In this document: one piece after another, positions 9,882 through 21,280 of the stretch | How positions within the stretch are numbered: position 1 is the first letter of the stretch | Layout: every line of letters starts with the position of its first letter | NCBI GenBank assembly: GCA_001179505.1 | Contig: CDMY01000342.1 | Location: 29,306-77,495, forward strand | Origin: Vitrella brassicaformis | Lineage: Eukaryota > Sar > Vitrellaceae | Reading direction: 5' to 3' | DNA: 48,190 nt | Made by a program: the position numbers and the translations under genes | The notes under the pieces: generated by a model | What the model saw: the letters and a program-made list of their open reading frames with translations, nothing else | Database searches by the model: none | Told to the model about the DNA's origin: nothing

Positions 9882-12282
9882 TCATTTTTTCTTCTTCTTC
9901 TCGTCCTGTTTTGGCTTGCTGCTTGCTTGTTTCTTCTTCTCGTCCTGTTTCTTCTTCTCGTCCTCTTTCTTCTTATCGTCCTCTTTCTTCTTCGCATCCT
10001 GGTTTGGTTTGTTGGGATTCGTCTTGGTCGCTGGGGATTTCTTTGTGGTCGATGGGGGCTTCTTTAGCTTCTCCTTGCTGCTCTTGTCCTCCTTTGGCTT
10101 CTCCTTGCTGCTCTTGTCCCCCTTTGGCTTCTCCTTGCTGCTCTTGTCCTCCTTTGGCTTCTCCTTGCTGCTCTTGTCGTCCTTTGGCTGCTTCTCCTTG
10201 CTGCTCTTGTCGTCCTTTGGCTGCTTCTCCTTGCTGCTCTTGTCCTCCTTTGGCTGCTTCTCCTTGCTGCTCTTGTCCTCCTTTGGCTGCTTCTCCTTGC
10301 TGCTCTTGTCGTCCTTTGGCTGCTTCTCCTTGCTGCTCTTGTCCTCCTTTGGCGTCTCCTTATCCTTGTCCTGCTTTGCCTTCTCTTGTTGACGTTCTTG
10401 TTTAGCCTCAGCAGCCTTAGCGTCTCTTTCTGCCTTCTTCGTTTCTGATAGACATGACGGAATCGAGATATCTATAGATAGACAGACAGGCATATGGTAC
10501 CTTTTTCCTCTTGTTTCAGCCGCTGCTCCTCCTCTCGTTTGTCTCGTTTTTCTTTTTCACGGGCGTCTCTATCCTCCTTTTTCTCTTCTTGGCGTTGTTG
10601 TTTAGCCTCAGCAGCCGCGTGTTCCTTGACGTCTTTTTCTGCCTTCTTCCTTTCTGATAGACATGACGGAATCGAGATATCTATAGATAGACAGACAGGC
10701 ATATGGTACCTATTTCCTCTTGTTTCAGCCGCTGCTCCTCCTCTCGTTTGTCTCGTTTTTCTTTTTCACGAGCGTCTCTTTCCTCCTTTTTCTCTTCTTG
10801 GCGTTGTTGTTTAGCATCAGCAGCCGCCTGTTCCTGAACCGCTCTTTCTGCCTTCTTCCTTTCTGATAGACATGACGGAATCGAGATATTTATGGATAGA
10901 CCGACAGGCATATGGTACCTTTTTCCTCTTGTTTCAGCCGCTGCTCCTCGTGCTTGCTATGCTGTTCGTCGGCGTCTTCTGGCTGCTTCTCAGTGACATC
11001 TGTTGTTGGCTGCTCCTCGGGAGGGGTCTCTTCTGCTTCAGGCTTGGGGGTCTCATCCGCTTCATACTGCTCTTCCGCTTTAGGCTGCTGCTCCTCGGTG
11101 GATGACTTAGGGACCTCTTCTGCTTCAGGCTGCTCCTCGTGCTTGCTATGCTGTTCGTCGGCGTCTTCTGGCTGCTTCTCAGTGACATCTGTTGTTGGCT
11201 GCTCCTTGGGAGGGGTCTCTTCTGCTTCAGGCTTGAGGGTCTCATCCGCTTCATACTGCTCCTCCGCTTTAGGCTGCTGCTCCTCGGTGGATGACTTAGA
11301 GACCTCTCCTGCTTCAGGCTGCTCTTCGTGGGATGGCTCGGAAATATTTCTCGCTTCAGACTGCTGCTGTTCGGGAGGTGGCTCTGGGGTCTCTTCTGCT
11401 GCGGGTTGCTGTTGTGTGGAGGGCGCTTCGTTGTCAGGCTCTGGCTCGAGTTTGCCGCTGCTGACATCCCCTTGAATCCCTTCGAGTTCTCCCGCGACCT
11501 TCTGGCCTTTGTCGGACGGCGTCTCGGAGCAGTCCAAATCACTGCCTTTCAGCACGATGGGCTCCTCGCCAAGATTAAGCCGCTGTTTCAGGCGTTGTAT
11601 CAAAGCTTTTCGAGCCCGCTGAAATTTGAGCACCTTCAGGTATTTGTGGAGTTCTGGGGGGATGCATTTCTTGATGAACGAAGGGACGGGCCAGAGAGAT
11701 TCCTCGGTCAGCTCGAAAGTCTCCGGCACTGGCGCTTCAACCTCTTCTATCTCTGTCGCCATCCCGGTCGTCTCAGCAGGTTTCCCGGTCTCTTCTGGGT
11801 CTGCATGCACACACGTCCACCCAGCGAACCCACGCGTAGAGGCGAGGAGAGGCAGTTCACTTGAGTGGCCGCCATCTCACCGTCGTAGTCCATCATTTTG
11901 CCATGGATAAGAGAGATTGCTGTCTCTCTTCGACCCACTGCAAAACAAAGATGATTGCATGTTACAGCGTTACAGCGCACCTTCGTCGGATGTGCCGTTG
12001 CTGTGTACGCTCACATGATGGCAGAAGCGTGATGCCCTCCCTTCTTCTCCTCCCCCTCATGAAGCGTCGCACGAGATGAGGGCTGCTCTCGTGGACTTGA
12101 AGGCACATGGATGCCGTGATGCGGCTGTGGGCAGCAGTCCTGTTGTTGCTGCTGGTGGTTCTGTTGCTGCTGCTGATGATCGTCCCGGCGTAGCGCCTCC
12201 GCAGTGCAATGATGGCTTCTGAGGCCATAGTCAAAGCAACGGCAAGAAGGACAGTCACTCCGAGCGGAAGGACCGCGGGCAT
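9882..12282 (-). CDS. predicted secreted or membrane-anchored Lys/Glu-rich repeat protein
   Basis: Six exons: 12282-12015, 11937-11881, 11800-10919, 10862-10710, 10653-10501, 10444-9882, all in phase, giving about 691 residues. The N-terminus MPAVLPLGVTVLLAVALTMA is a signal peptide or signal anchor. A short folded-looking part follows (ESLWPVPSFIKKCIPPELHK, then LKVLKFQRARKALIQRLKQR). The rest is low complexity: Glu/Pro/Gln/Thr-rich with a 63-residue tandem repeat, then charged helical exons rich in REKEKRDKREEEQ, then 10-11-residue repeats of the type KDDKSSKEKQP, ending in poly-Lys. The last three introns are near copies, each 56 bp, and exons 4 and 5 are each 153 bp, so an exon-intron unit has been duplicated. 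No enzyme motif is seen. The composition suggests an extended structural, surface or matrix protein, but that is inference. Confidence 0.7.
10072..10350 (-). repeat. 33/30-bp coding tandem repeats (KEKQPKDDKSS type)
   Basis: Within the last exon of the Lys/Glu-rich gene, about six 33-bp units encode an 11-residue KEKQPK(D/E)DKSS repeat and about four 30-bp units encode a shortened KEKPK(E/G)DKSS form. Copies differ mainly by D/E swaps at one position. Unit lengths are multiples of three, so the frame is kept. Confidence 0.85.
10444..10918 (-). repeat. 209-bp exon-plus-intron tandem duplication
   Basis: Exon starts lie at 10862, 10653 and 10444, exactly 209 bp apart. Each unit is a 153-bp exon plus a 56-bp intron starting GTACCATATGCC and ending TCTATCAG. 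The three introns are nearly identical over their whole length; the one nearest the gene start carries a few substitutions. Exons 4 and 5 encode closely similar Lys/Glu helices, and the start of exon 6 is related. Confidence 0.85.
10942..11330 (-). repeat. 189-bp coding tandem repeat (63 residues)
   Basis: TGCTCCTCGTGCTTGC recurs at 10942 and 11131, a period of 189 bp. Each unit encodes 63 residues including KSSTEEQQPKAEEQYEADET. There are two full units and a partial third, differing by a few substitutions and no frame-breaking indels. Confidence 0.85.
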
Positions 12283-12740
12283 TGATCAGGCAAGCGAGCA
12301 AGTGCTTAGCTCAGCGCACAGGGATAGCATTGAACAGCGGTGAACCCCGGGCTCGATGGGGGCAATAGGCGCGGCATTTGAGACGCGCGTTGAGACGAGG
12401 AATCCATATCGGTGGTCGAGCAATGGAATCGAGAAGGCATGGGCATTGAGGAGAGCCACACATGGAGCAGTTCACACAACTGAAGCCTTGTTTCGGACCA
12501 GAGCGTTTGAAGGGGAGGACCGAAATAGCTGGCAATAAACGGACAGCGTCCACGACCCTCCAACACCTCTGCTGAACCGAAGGAGCTCAAACGCTCAATC
12601 TGGACACCCTCTTCTTTCTTTCTCAAAAAACGGCTGCTCTACGGCAATGGCCGAACCTCCGTAACCCACTCCCGACAGACCCCCTCCTGAGGTTTTCCTC
12701 TCATCCCTCCCCCCTGCCCCTCCCCTCGTCTGCAGTCACC
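12283..12740. promoter_or_regulatory. divergent promoter region between the Lys/Glu-rich and CCCH genes
   Basis: The interval separates two start codons on opposite strands. It is unusually free of microsatellites for this window. Open frames on the minus strand (for instance 12626-12306) show no splice links or codon-like composition and I treat them as chance. No known motif was found. Confidence 0.4.
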
Positions 12741-14561
12741 ATGTCGGACAGTGACGTGTCGACAGAGTGTGGCACCTTCGGGTCCTTCTCGTCGTCGACC
12801 TGCACCACGCCCACCACCCCGGTAGCCACAGAGAGCGAGCCGTCGCCCCGGGCCGACTCGCCGTCACTCGCGCCTTCTGTCGACGGCTCATGTGGCGGGG
12901 ACGGGTGAGCGGGAAGAGCAGGGAAGGAGAACAGGGCGGGAGGGAGGCTGACTTGTTGGTTGTTTGTTTGTGTGCGTGTGTCTGCAGGGCCCAGATAGCT
13001 GCGAAAAGGAGCGGCACGTGAGCAGGGGAGAGAGGGAGGGAGGGAGGGAGGGAGGTGCTTTGAGCTATCTCTGTGTGCGTTGTCTGTCTGTGTGTGTGTT
13101 TGTGTGGTCGCCTGCAGCAAGGAGGACTTCAAGGTCAAGTATAAGACCGAGGTGAGTGAGCCAATGACATAGGCGGCAGGGAGGAAGTGAGTGAGGGCGC
13201 AAACACTTCCTGTTCTCCGCTGTTTGCCTCTGCAGCTGTGTCGGAACTGGCTGGACTACGGTCGCTGCATCCACGAGGACAAGGCAAGATCTGTTGACGA
13301 ATGGCCCACCCACACTACACCACGCCACACCACACCATGCGCACCATACATACTCTGTGTGTGTGTTGCTGTGTGTGTCCGTCCGTCTTTGATGAACAGT
13401 GCACGTTTGCGCACGGTGAGGATGAGTTGCGGGCCAAGGTGCACGTGGGCCGCAAGTACAAGACCAAGAAGTGCAAGCAGTTCCACACCAATGGGTGGTG
13501 CCCATACGGCGCACGATGCCTCTTCATCCACAGGGAGTAAGCTAAGCAGCCCATGGCAACCCATACGCACCGCACCAGGCCATCCGTCGACTCGACCTGT
13601 GTGGTGTGTGTTGTGTTGTTGTCCACACCCAGGCATGGTGGCGAGTTGGTGCGTCTGCCGCTCAGTTGGCTGGTCACCCTGCACCCTGACACCGTCGGCA
13701 AGCTGCACCACACACGGTCGGCACTCACACAGACCAGACAGGCACAAGTGGCCACAACCGGCAGGCACTGTGGACATCTCTCTATCGCTCAGGTCCGGTA
13801 CGCCGCTGTCGGAGCTGTTATCCCAGGACCTGCCCAAGTGGGAGGAGCAAGACGCACGCACCACCCCGCCGCCCCCGCCCTCATCCGCCATGACCGACGC
13901 GATGCGGCCCGCCAACACCCCTGCCAACGGCAGCAGCGCCGGAGGCGGCTGCGGCTCTGGGGGTGGGGGGGCAGCCCCCTCACCCACACGGTCGGAGGGC
14001 GGGTCTTCACGCGCCAAGGCAAGGGCTATTGACAGGGATGCCACGCCGCCTGGTGAGTGAGTTATGGCAGTGACGCTCACTCTAGCAGAGGGAGTTTCAT
14101 TCCTCTGTGTGGCCTGTGGTGTCTTTTTTTCAGCGTTTTCCTCCGTGGCTGTGCCGTCATCCTCGTCGACGACGCCGTCAGCGGGTGTGCCGACCCCCAC
14201 AGCAGCAGCGGACCTGCTCAAGCTCTTCCCAGCCCCCCCCCCCCCCCCCCCCCCGCCTCCCCCACCCGACCATTCCCTGGCCAGGCAGTCTGGCGGCTCC
14301 CTTTGTGCATCGGTATCGGCGTCAGCAGCCTGCCCCCTGGCTTTGTCGATTCTCGTGCCCACCCAGGTGCACCAGCAGCAGCTGCAGTACCCCCCACCTC
14401 CCCCGCCCCCGCCGCCGTCGTCGCCGCCCACATGTGCTGCGGCCGCTGCTGCCGCTGCTGCCGGTGTTGGTGGGTCTGGGTCTCCTGTGCATCTGGTGTC
14501 GTCGTCTCCGTTTGAGTTTTCCATGCCGATGCCGCTCGTGTTGGGCACTGGACGGGGGTGA
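12741..14561 (+). CDS. tandem CCCH zinc-finger RNA-binding protein (tristetraprolin/TIS11 type)
   Basis: Eight exons: 12741-12904, 12988-13017, 13119-13152, 13236-13283, 13400-13536, 13633-13716, 13793-14052, 14134-14561, in phase, giving 394 residues. Finger 1 is C78-X8-C87-X5-C93-X3-H97, preceded by YKTELCRNW, the hallmark lead-in of the TIS11 family. Finger 2 is C117-X8-C126-X5-C132-X3-H136, preceded by KYKTKKCKQF. Such proteins bind AU-rich or related RNA and control mRNA decay or translation; the RNA target here is unknown. The flanks are Ser/Thr/Pro-rich, with an Ala9 run and poly-Pro tracts, one encoded by a run of about 20 C at 14237. The intron after exon 4 must start with GC (AAG|GCAAGA). 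The length of the C-run decides the frame of the last 90 residues, so the C-terminus is less certain. Confidence 0.88.
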
Positions 14562-17500
14562 CGTGACTGACATAGCTTGCTTACTGACATATGTGAGGCG
14601 GACATGATCCATTCGATTGATGCGTACGTATCGTACGTTGGGCAGCGTATCTTATCGTATGTGTACAGGAAACATAGTCAGTCAAGGAAGGCAAGGCGCG
14701 GATCCTGGCATCGATCGCATCCTGGCTGATCAGATGAGCCAAGCCAAGCCAAGCCAGGGGTGCTGTGCTGTGCTGTGCGGTGGGTGGGTTGGTGTGAGTG
14801 GGTGGGAGTGGTTGAGAGGGGGGGCGGTGTCGTGTCTACCCATGGATCGGATCGATGCACTTTTGTACACCTGCCTGTCTGTCTGGCTTTCTGTCTGGCT
14901 GCTTGACTGTCTGTCTGTCTGTCTGTGGCCGCCCTTTTTGGTGTTGGCAATGAATCTGTGAGATGTCGCACGCCCCTCAGTCGTCAACAAGAGGATGCGA
15001 TCGATGCATACATACCAGGCTCGTTTCTTACTTTGCTTTCCATTCCTTCTCATCCCTCTCTGCCTGTCTGTCTGCCTGTCTGCCTGCGTACGTATCCTTC
15101 TCGAAAGCGAGGAGGTTTTGCTTGTTTGCGGTATGTATCCATGTGTGTCTATCTATGAGTGCGTGTAAGTGCGTGTACGTCATGTGTGTGTGTGTGTGTG
15201 TGTGTGTGCTTGTTTGTCCATGCCTGTGGATGCCTGAATGAATGACCTCTATCTAACTTAACGAACGCAACACCGTGGCCACTACTAGCTAGCTGGGGGA
15301 CAGAGAAAGGCGAACAGCGACGACGGCCCCCCAAAAGCGGGGGGACGCTTTGTGAGTGAGTGAGCGGGATGGACGGGCGGGCGGACGGGCGGGCTCCGCC
15401 ATGGATGGATGGATCGATCGATCCGATTGGTGCGAATGAATTGGTGGCGTACGTGTACATGTATGTCTGTCTGTCTACGTGTGAGTGCGTGTGGTAGATA
15501 GTGAGTGCATGGGCTAGGCGTAATGACTGACGGGGCACTTCAGGACATCGGGGCTGCTCGCTCTGGTGTGTTGGCTTCGGTCGACCCTCGCCGAACCCCG
15601 GATGGCCACAAATTGGGGCCATCTGTCGCGGCCGAGCGAGACGGAGCGCCCCGACTGTCGTGAGTGGCTTGTCTGTAAGCGGGGGAAGCATCGCATGGCA
15701 TCGCATGAGCGTGTTTGTGTACAGGGTGGGTAGTGAGTGGCACGGTTTTCTTTGTTGCGCCACTCTTTGTGGGCGAAGCGCGGCGCTTTGGGTCTGTGTG
15801 TCTGTGCGCATGTCTGGACGAGGAAAGAGGAAGGGCCGCATCGCATCGCACTCATGTTCATCGCATCATCGCATCATCGCATTATATATCGCAGGAGCTC
15901 TCAATGGCTATGGCCATAGCCAACGCACGTACGTACGTCACTGACTGTGTTTTATTTATCTGTGTTTCTGCCCGTCTGCCTGTCTGCCTGTCTGCCTGTC
16001 TGCCTGTCTGTGTGAGCGGCTGGTGTGTGTGTACGTGCTCTTGACGTGTCGTGTTGATATAAACGAACCGAAGGGAGGGAGGGAGGGAGGGGGCTACGGG
16101 GGTAAGGGGGTAGGGGGAGGGGGAGGGGTATGGGATGTTCGTTCGCCTGTTCGTTTGTCGACTCGCTTATCCGCACCGACCAATTCGATTGCCTGCCTGC
16201 CTGCCTGCCTGCCTGTCTCTTTGTGTGTCTGTCTGTCTCCTCCCTGCGTACGTGCGTGCCTTTGTTTGGTGGTCGGTCATGTGTGCAGGCAGACACTCGT
16301 ACACACAAGCATACAAACAAACACCCAATTCGCTCTTTCTTTCTCTGTCTCTATCACTTTCTCTCTTGCCTCGCGACCTTCAGTCTGTGTGTGAGTCGGG
16401 TCGCCTCACCCCAAAAGCAGGGGTGGGGTGGCTCGGTTCGCACGGTTGCACACACAACACACATACACAGGTTGGTTTCTCGTCTCGTCTTCCTGTCTAA
16501 ACACACATACACACACACGCACACGAACCGTGTATGAGCCTACGCATCTGCCTACACCAATCAGTCCATGTCGTTGTCTGATGTCGTCTGCCTTCTTATC
16601 TGTCTGCCATGCGTGGCGGCTGGCTGGCTGGCTGGCTGACTGTTTGTGTCCGGGCTGTCGGTCTCTCTCTCTCTCTCTCCGTCTGTGCGTCCGTGTGGTG
16701 TGGTTATTGTAGTGGTCGATGATGCATGCTTTCGTGTGTGTGCGTCTTTATGCATGGCCACCCCCACTCAGCCCACGGGCACCACATCATGGATATAGTG
16801 CTGTGTACAGCCTTGCTTCCTTGCTCTCTCTGCTCGTCCCTCCCTCCCTCCCATGATGTGGTGACCGTCCCACCCATACACACCTGCACCGCACCCGCCA
16901 GCCATCCCATCCCTCCCACATGTGCCTGCCTGCCTGCCTGCCTGCATGTGTGTGTGTGGGGGGGGGGGGTGGATGGGGCTAGCGGATATATAACACACCG
17001 ACACACACGAACATCTGACTGACAGAGGACACGCCAACGCTTTATCAGTATTTATTATACATTTGATTGAATATGCCTGCAAGCGCCTGCCTGCTCATAA
17101 TGTATGTCATGACGTCACGTCCGTGTGTCAAACGTTTGTGTGCGACCGAGCGATTCGTTCGTGTCATGTCATCCATCGTGTAGAGTATATCCATGTCGTG
17201 CGTGTGTGTGTTGTGAGAGGTCGACTGCGATCGACTGGTGGATGGATGGATCGATGGCTGGCGGACAGCTGCTTTATTTATCTCATCCGTGCCATGTCCC
17301 TGCCTGCCTGCCTGCTTGCCTGCCTGCCATTTGCGTGAGTGAGGTGGAGGGATGGGGGGGGGGGGGGGNNNNNNNNNNNNNNNNNNNNNNNNNNNNNNNN
17401 NNNNNNNNNNNNNNNNNNNNNNNNNNNNNNNNNNNNNNNNNNNNNNNNNNNNNNNNNNNNNNNNNNNNNNNNNNNNNNNNNNNNNNNNNNNNNNNNNNNN

Positions 17501-18275
17501 NNNNNNNNNNNNNNNNNNNNNNNNNNNNNNNNNNNNNNNNNNNNNNNNNNNNNNNNNNNNNNNNNNNNNNNNNNNNNNNNNNNNNNNNNNNNNNNNNNNN
17601 NNNNNNNNNNNNNNNNNNNNNNNNNNNNNNNNNNNNNNNNNNNNNNNNNNNNNNNNNNNNNNNNNNNNGAGACGACTACGTGTGTGCGTGCAATTGAGGG
17701 GGGCTGCGTGTGCATGCCATGCCATGGATGTGCCTTCCAGGCAAACAGACAACCAGATTGACCGACAGACGGACAGAGGGACAGAACTTTTTCTGGATTG
17801 CTGTCTGCACACGATACATACATGCTCTCACCGTATCTATATACCGTTGGGTATGTAATTTGCTGGCTGGTTGGAGGGGTGGATGCAGTGTGTGTGCGCA
17901 CCGCATCGCATCGCATCGACTGGTGTTTTTTGTAATTCAGACACCGGTCGGCCGATGGATGGATCCGTCCTGGCAAGTGAGCTGAGCGTGGCGTAATTGC
18001 ATTCACTGTGTCTGTGTTGTTGCGTGTTGTGTGCATGTCGCTCTGTATGTATATATAATATCTATACACATTCATGTCTTGTCTGTTTGTTTGTTGAGGG
18101 AGGCAGATCAGTCAGTCAGTCGAGGAGTCCCGCCTGTCATGTCCTGTCTGCCCGCTTGTTTGGCTGGAGTGTCGGCTGGCTGGCTGGCTGGTTGGTTGGC
18201 TGGTTTTGCGTTGTTCCTTCCTTCAAGTTGTCATATTTATATCTATCATACGTACATATCCATCAATGGATCGAT
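14562..18275. other. 3.7-kb gene-poor microsatellite region
   Basis: This stretch is dominated by CTGT, CTGC, GT, CA, GATG and GGGA simple repeats, with a 300-base N gap. All open frames are repeat translations (Thr-Asp-Arg-Gln, Cys-Leu-Ser or Ala-Gly-Arg runs) and none is linked by splice sites. I found no tRNA-like or rRNA-like sequence by eye. It may hold the 3' UTR of the CCCH gene and an unannotated non-coding transcript, but nothing supports a specific call. Confidence 0.5.
17369..17668. other. assembly gap (300 N)
   Basis: A run of 300 Ns directly follows a poly-G run (about 17355-17368). The round length suggests an estimated or placeholder gap, and the G-run suggests that reads failed on a homopolymer. 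Confidence 0.98.
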
Positions 18276-18985
18276 TCATGTCGTGCGTGTCTGACATGTC
18301 TCATCTAGCCAGCCGGCAAACCAAAGCCCTTCTTGCTTCCTGCCTTCCCTCCCTCCCTCCCGTGGCACATGCACCGCTCCGCTGACAAACAGCCAGGCTG
18401 TGTGTGTGAATGCACTGCATGGAACGTCCCTGCCTGCATCATGCATCGTGCCATGCATGGCATGACCGATGTTCGTGTACGTATGCGCGACCGTCACGCT
18501 ACCTGCTGTGTCTCCGTGGTGACTGCCTGTACATACCACACAGACAAATGGCCGGTGATGCATGGGATGGACGGTGTTACCTACATAGATTTGTAATCCC
18601 TCAACAAAAAGGTGTGCGTGTCTGCGCGTGCGAATGGCATAGGTGTAGTGCTGGTGGTGGTTGGTTGCAGTAGAAGTGGTTGTTGTGCTCATTGAGGCAA
18701 GCTGGCGTGGGTCCAACTGCTGGAACTGGCGAAGAAACGCATCGAGCTGCTGCCTCTGTCGCTGATGCTCCTCCCACTTCTCCTCGTAGCGTGACAAAGG
18801 CTGTCCACTGGGCGGGGGGTCGAAAAGGCACCACGGACGGCCGGATGGTCGGGGTTGCGGCTGTGTTCTGTTGTGTGTTGCCGTGACGTCCTCACCGGGC
18901 CGAATGCAGCTTCGACGTCGCCACGACGAGCCTTGCCTCTCGTCCCAGACGTGGTGCCGTATCGATCTGTGTACTGAAGCGTCAT
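18276..18985 (-). CDS. possible small hypothetical gene, two exons
   Basis: An ATG at 18985 opens a 30-codon exon (MTLQYTDRYGTTSGTRGKAR, then GDVEAAFGP) ending at a good donor (GTGAGGAC, exon end 18896). A phase-0 acceptor CACAG at 18861 leads to PQPRPSGRPWCLFDPPPSGQ, then a Gln/Glu/Arg-rich helix (YEEKWEEHQRQRQQLDAFLR). The first 90 or so codons look like protein; the remainder to the stop at 18276 increasingly looks like translated microsatellite, so the true end is probably earlier. The implied intron is only 35 nt. The left edge of the segmental duplication falls inside its first codons. No family is recognised. Confidence 0.35.
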
Positions 18986-21117
18986 TATTTTGCATCCTTT
19001 GTCGGTCACGCATGAGTCTCATCATCCATTCATTCGACGTACTGTACGTGTCTTTCCACACACACCAACCAAATCGACACACTCTGTACGTAGCTAGCTA
19101 GGCGCACACACATATATACACACAAGACGAAAAGGCCAAGCACTCAAAGCGATGCTTGTGCCATGAACAGACAGACAGGCAGGCAGACAGAGACAGACAC
19201 AGAGGCAGACACAGAGGCAGAGAGGGAGAGAGGGAGAGAGGCACACACACACGGCTAGAGAGGCACACACACACGACTAACTCATGCACGGCAGGCATGA
19301 CATACAGCTTCTCGAACAGCACATACACATGATGTACAGAGCCGACAGACGTATGGCAAAGAAGCACGCACACGCACACACGAGTGAGTGAGTGAGTGCT
19401 CCCACGTACGGCTCACTCTTGACTCACACGACCGACCATGCATCGCTCGCGTACACAAACAACGCCTCGCTTAGCGCCCACACCACCCCACACCCACGTC
19501 GCCACGCACGCACGCACGCCCGCAAGCATCGACTAATCGAGTGTCCTCGATCGATCTGGCTCCTGTCCTGTCTGCCTCACGGCTGACGGACACCGTTGAC
19601 AAAAGGCGGGCGATGGAATGTGTGTGTGTGTGTGTGTGTGCTCAGTGAGTGCCGCACACACAGTCCACACACTCAATAATCTACACACTAGGGTAAGTAC
19701 TTACACGAACAATTACTCACCCACCTACACATGCACACATCTGACTGACGGACTGACTGACTGCCTGGCTGGCTGGCTGGCTGAGTGATTCATATCAACA
19801 CGGCACTCACTCACGGCCAGCGCAGCATGCAGCGCACGCACGCACGACATGCAGACAGACAGATCTGCCCAGCACAGCCCAGCCCTGTCTGTCCCCGGCC
19901 CCTCTGTCTGTCCCTCCTTCGTCAATCAACAGGGACCGCCGCAAAGCTTGTCGGCATGTTTGTCAAGCTTGTCGGCACCCTTGTCAAGAAAACCCGACAA
20001 ATTGTAGGCCCCAGAATTCCAGGCAACATTGGCCATGTCCCGTTTGACCTTTCCAACGAACCGTTTGGCCTTTCCAACGGCCCGTTTGGCCTTTCCAAAG
20101 AGAAAGTCAATAATAAGTCTCCTCCGATCGGCGGCGGCGGCGTCGGGTCCAGATGACGCGCTGATACGCTCCTTGCGGAGTCTGTCGACGGTCATGCGGC
20201 TGCGGTCGTCGGTCCGGATGGCCGTGAGGGCCGACTCAAGGTCCACAGGCGCCCCGCCTATCAGCTCGCGGAACTCAGAAGCTGTCTTGACCTCTGGCTC
20301 AACGACTGCAGTCAGTCGTTAACACACAACAGACATCCACTCACAGGTTGTGTGTGCGTCAGGAGGAACAGGCAGCACACATACCTGGTGCCTCAGCTGT
20401 CGACGACTGCTCCGTCTTGTCGTCTGCTGTTTCCACCGCCGTACGCACAACAGTCTCAGGCAGGACACCTGCACACACATAATATACACACACAGGAAGT
20501 ATGTATTGCCAGCCTGAGTGCGAGAGTGCAGACGTGTGGATGACTGACTGAGTGAGTGAGTGGGTGTGTGCGTACCTTCAGTTGTGATTTCGTTGGCACC
20601 ATCAGCTGTCCCGCCTCGCAATCGCCTCGCCAGCACAGAGGGTGCGGCACCAGCAGCAGCAGCAACAGCAGGCGGCTGTGGATCAGCCGACGCCAGAGTG
20701 ATGCCGACAACACACAGCAGCACGCTAAGGACCTTCATCATCCTTGTCAGGAGCAGATGGATGGATATACGCGAGCAAGCAGACCAGCAGCAGACCGAGA
20801 GGCAGGCACGAGTGAGTGACAGACAACAAAGAGCGGGCTGGGCAGCACTCAGTGATGCTTAAGCTGTCTGCGATAAGTGGTCGGCAGAGAGATGCTTGCA
20901 GTCGAGTAGGGATGAGGAGGATGGATGGAGGGCAGCTCAGGCTGGCAACAGTGGGTCGTTGCAAAAGACACAAGGCCACCAAGACAGTCGCACTGCAGAG
21001 AGAGAAGGGAGGGAGAGAAAAGAGAGGAGTCGCACCTCTCGCTCGCTGCCAATCAGCCTGCGATGTACCTCATCGTCCAACATGGCCGGCCGACTGTGAG
21101 TCACCGAGGGCAGGGCT
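18978..21117. repeat. segmental duplication, copy 1 (about 2.1 kb)
   Basis: The sequence from AGCGTCAT...TTTTGCATCC near 18978 to GAGGGCAGGG near 21117 recurs from 21693 to 23640 in the same orientation with high identity. The copies differ by microsatellite lengths, substitutions concentrated in one exon and a 117-bp deletion in copy 2. This copy carries the 209-residue secreted-protein gene. Confidence 0.9.
19926..20741 (-). CDS. small secreted protein with RRLR motif, copy 1
   Basis: Three exons: 20741-20576, 20468-20385, 20305-19926, in phase, giving 209 residues. The N-terminus MMKVLSVLLCVVGITLASA is a clear signal peptide. An Ala/Pro spacer leads to ARRLRGG (RRLR at about 39-42), then a hydrophilic Thr/Glu-rich stretch across exon 2. 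The C-terminal exon has a basic helical part with three related units (GKAKRAV, GKAKRFV, GKVKRD), a short hydrophobic/Gly segment, then repeated ADKL and a terminal CGGPC. I recognise no family. RRL-type motifs after a signal peptide resemble export or processing sites of apicomplexans and oomycetes, but this is resemblance only. It is the paralogue of the gene at 22585-23265. Confidence 0.75.
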
Positions 21118-21280
21118 GGTCTTCGAGCGGTGCGACCCGTCTGCACGCCCAACGAACCAACAGGCACCACGCCAACAGAGAACGAACAAATGCGCTGCAT
21201 TCGTCATTGCATAGATCTTGTGTGTCCTCTCACCGGATCCCCTCCCCGACGACTTTCTTCCGCTTAGCTCGCAGACTTAA

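Noticed and set aside
10072-10350. Regular short repeats resembling a CRISPR array
   Set aside because: The repeats are contiguous, have no spacers, are multiples of three and lie in an open reading frame of a eukaryotic gene.
12306-12626. 106-codon minus-strand ORF between the Lys/Glu-rich and CCCH genes
   Set aside because: No splice support or recognisable motif, and it sits in a divergent promoter interval; chance is sufficient.
14562-18275. Many open frames longer than 60 codons on both strands
   Set aside because: They translate simple repeats, overlap in several frames and lack splice-linked partners; none has protein-like composition.
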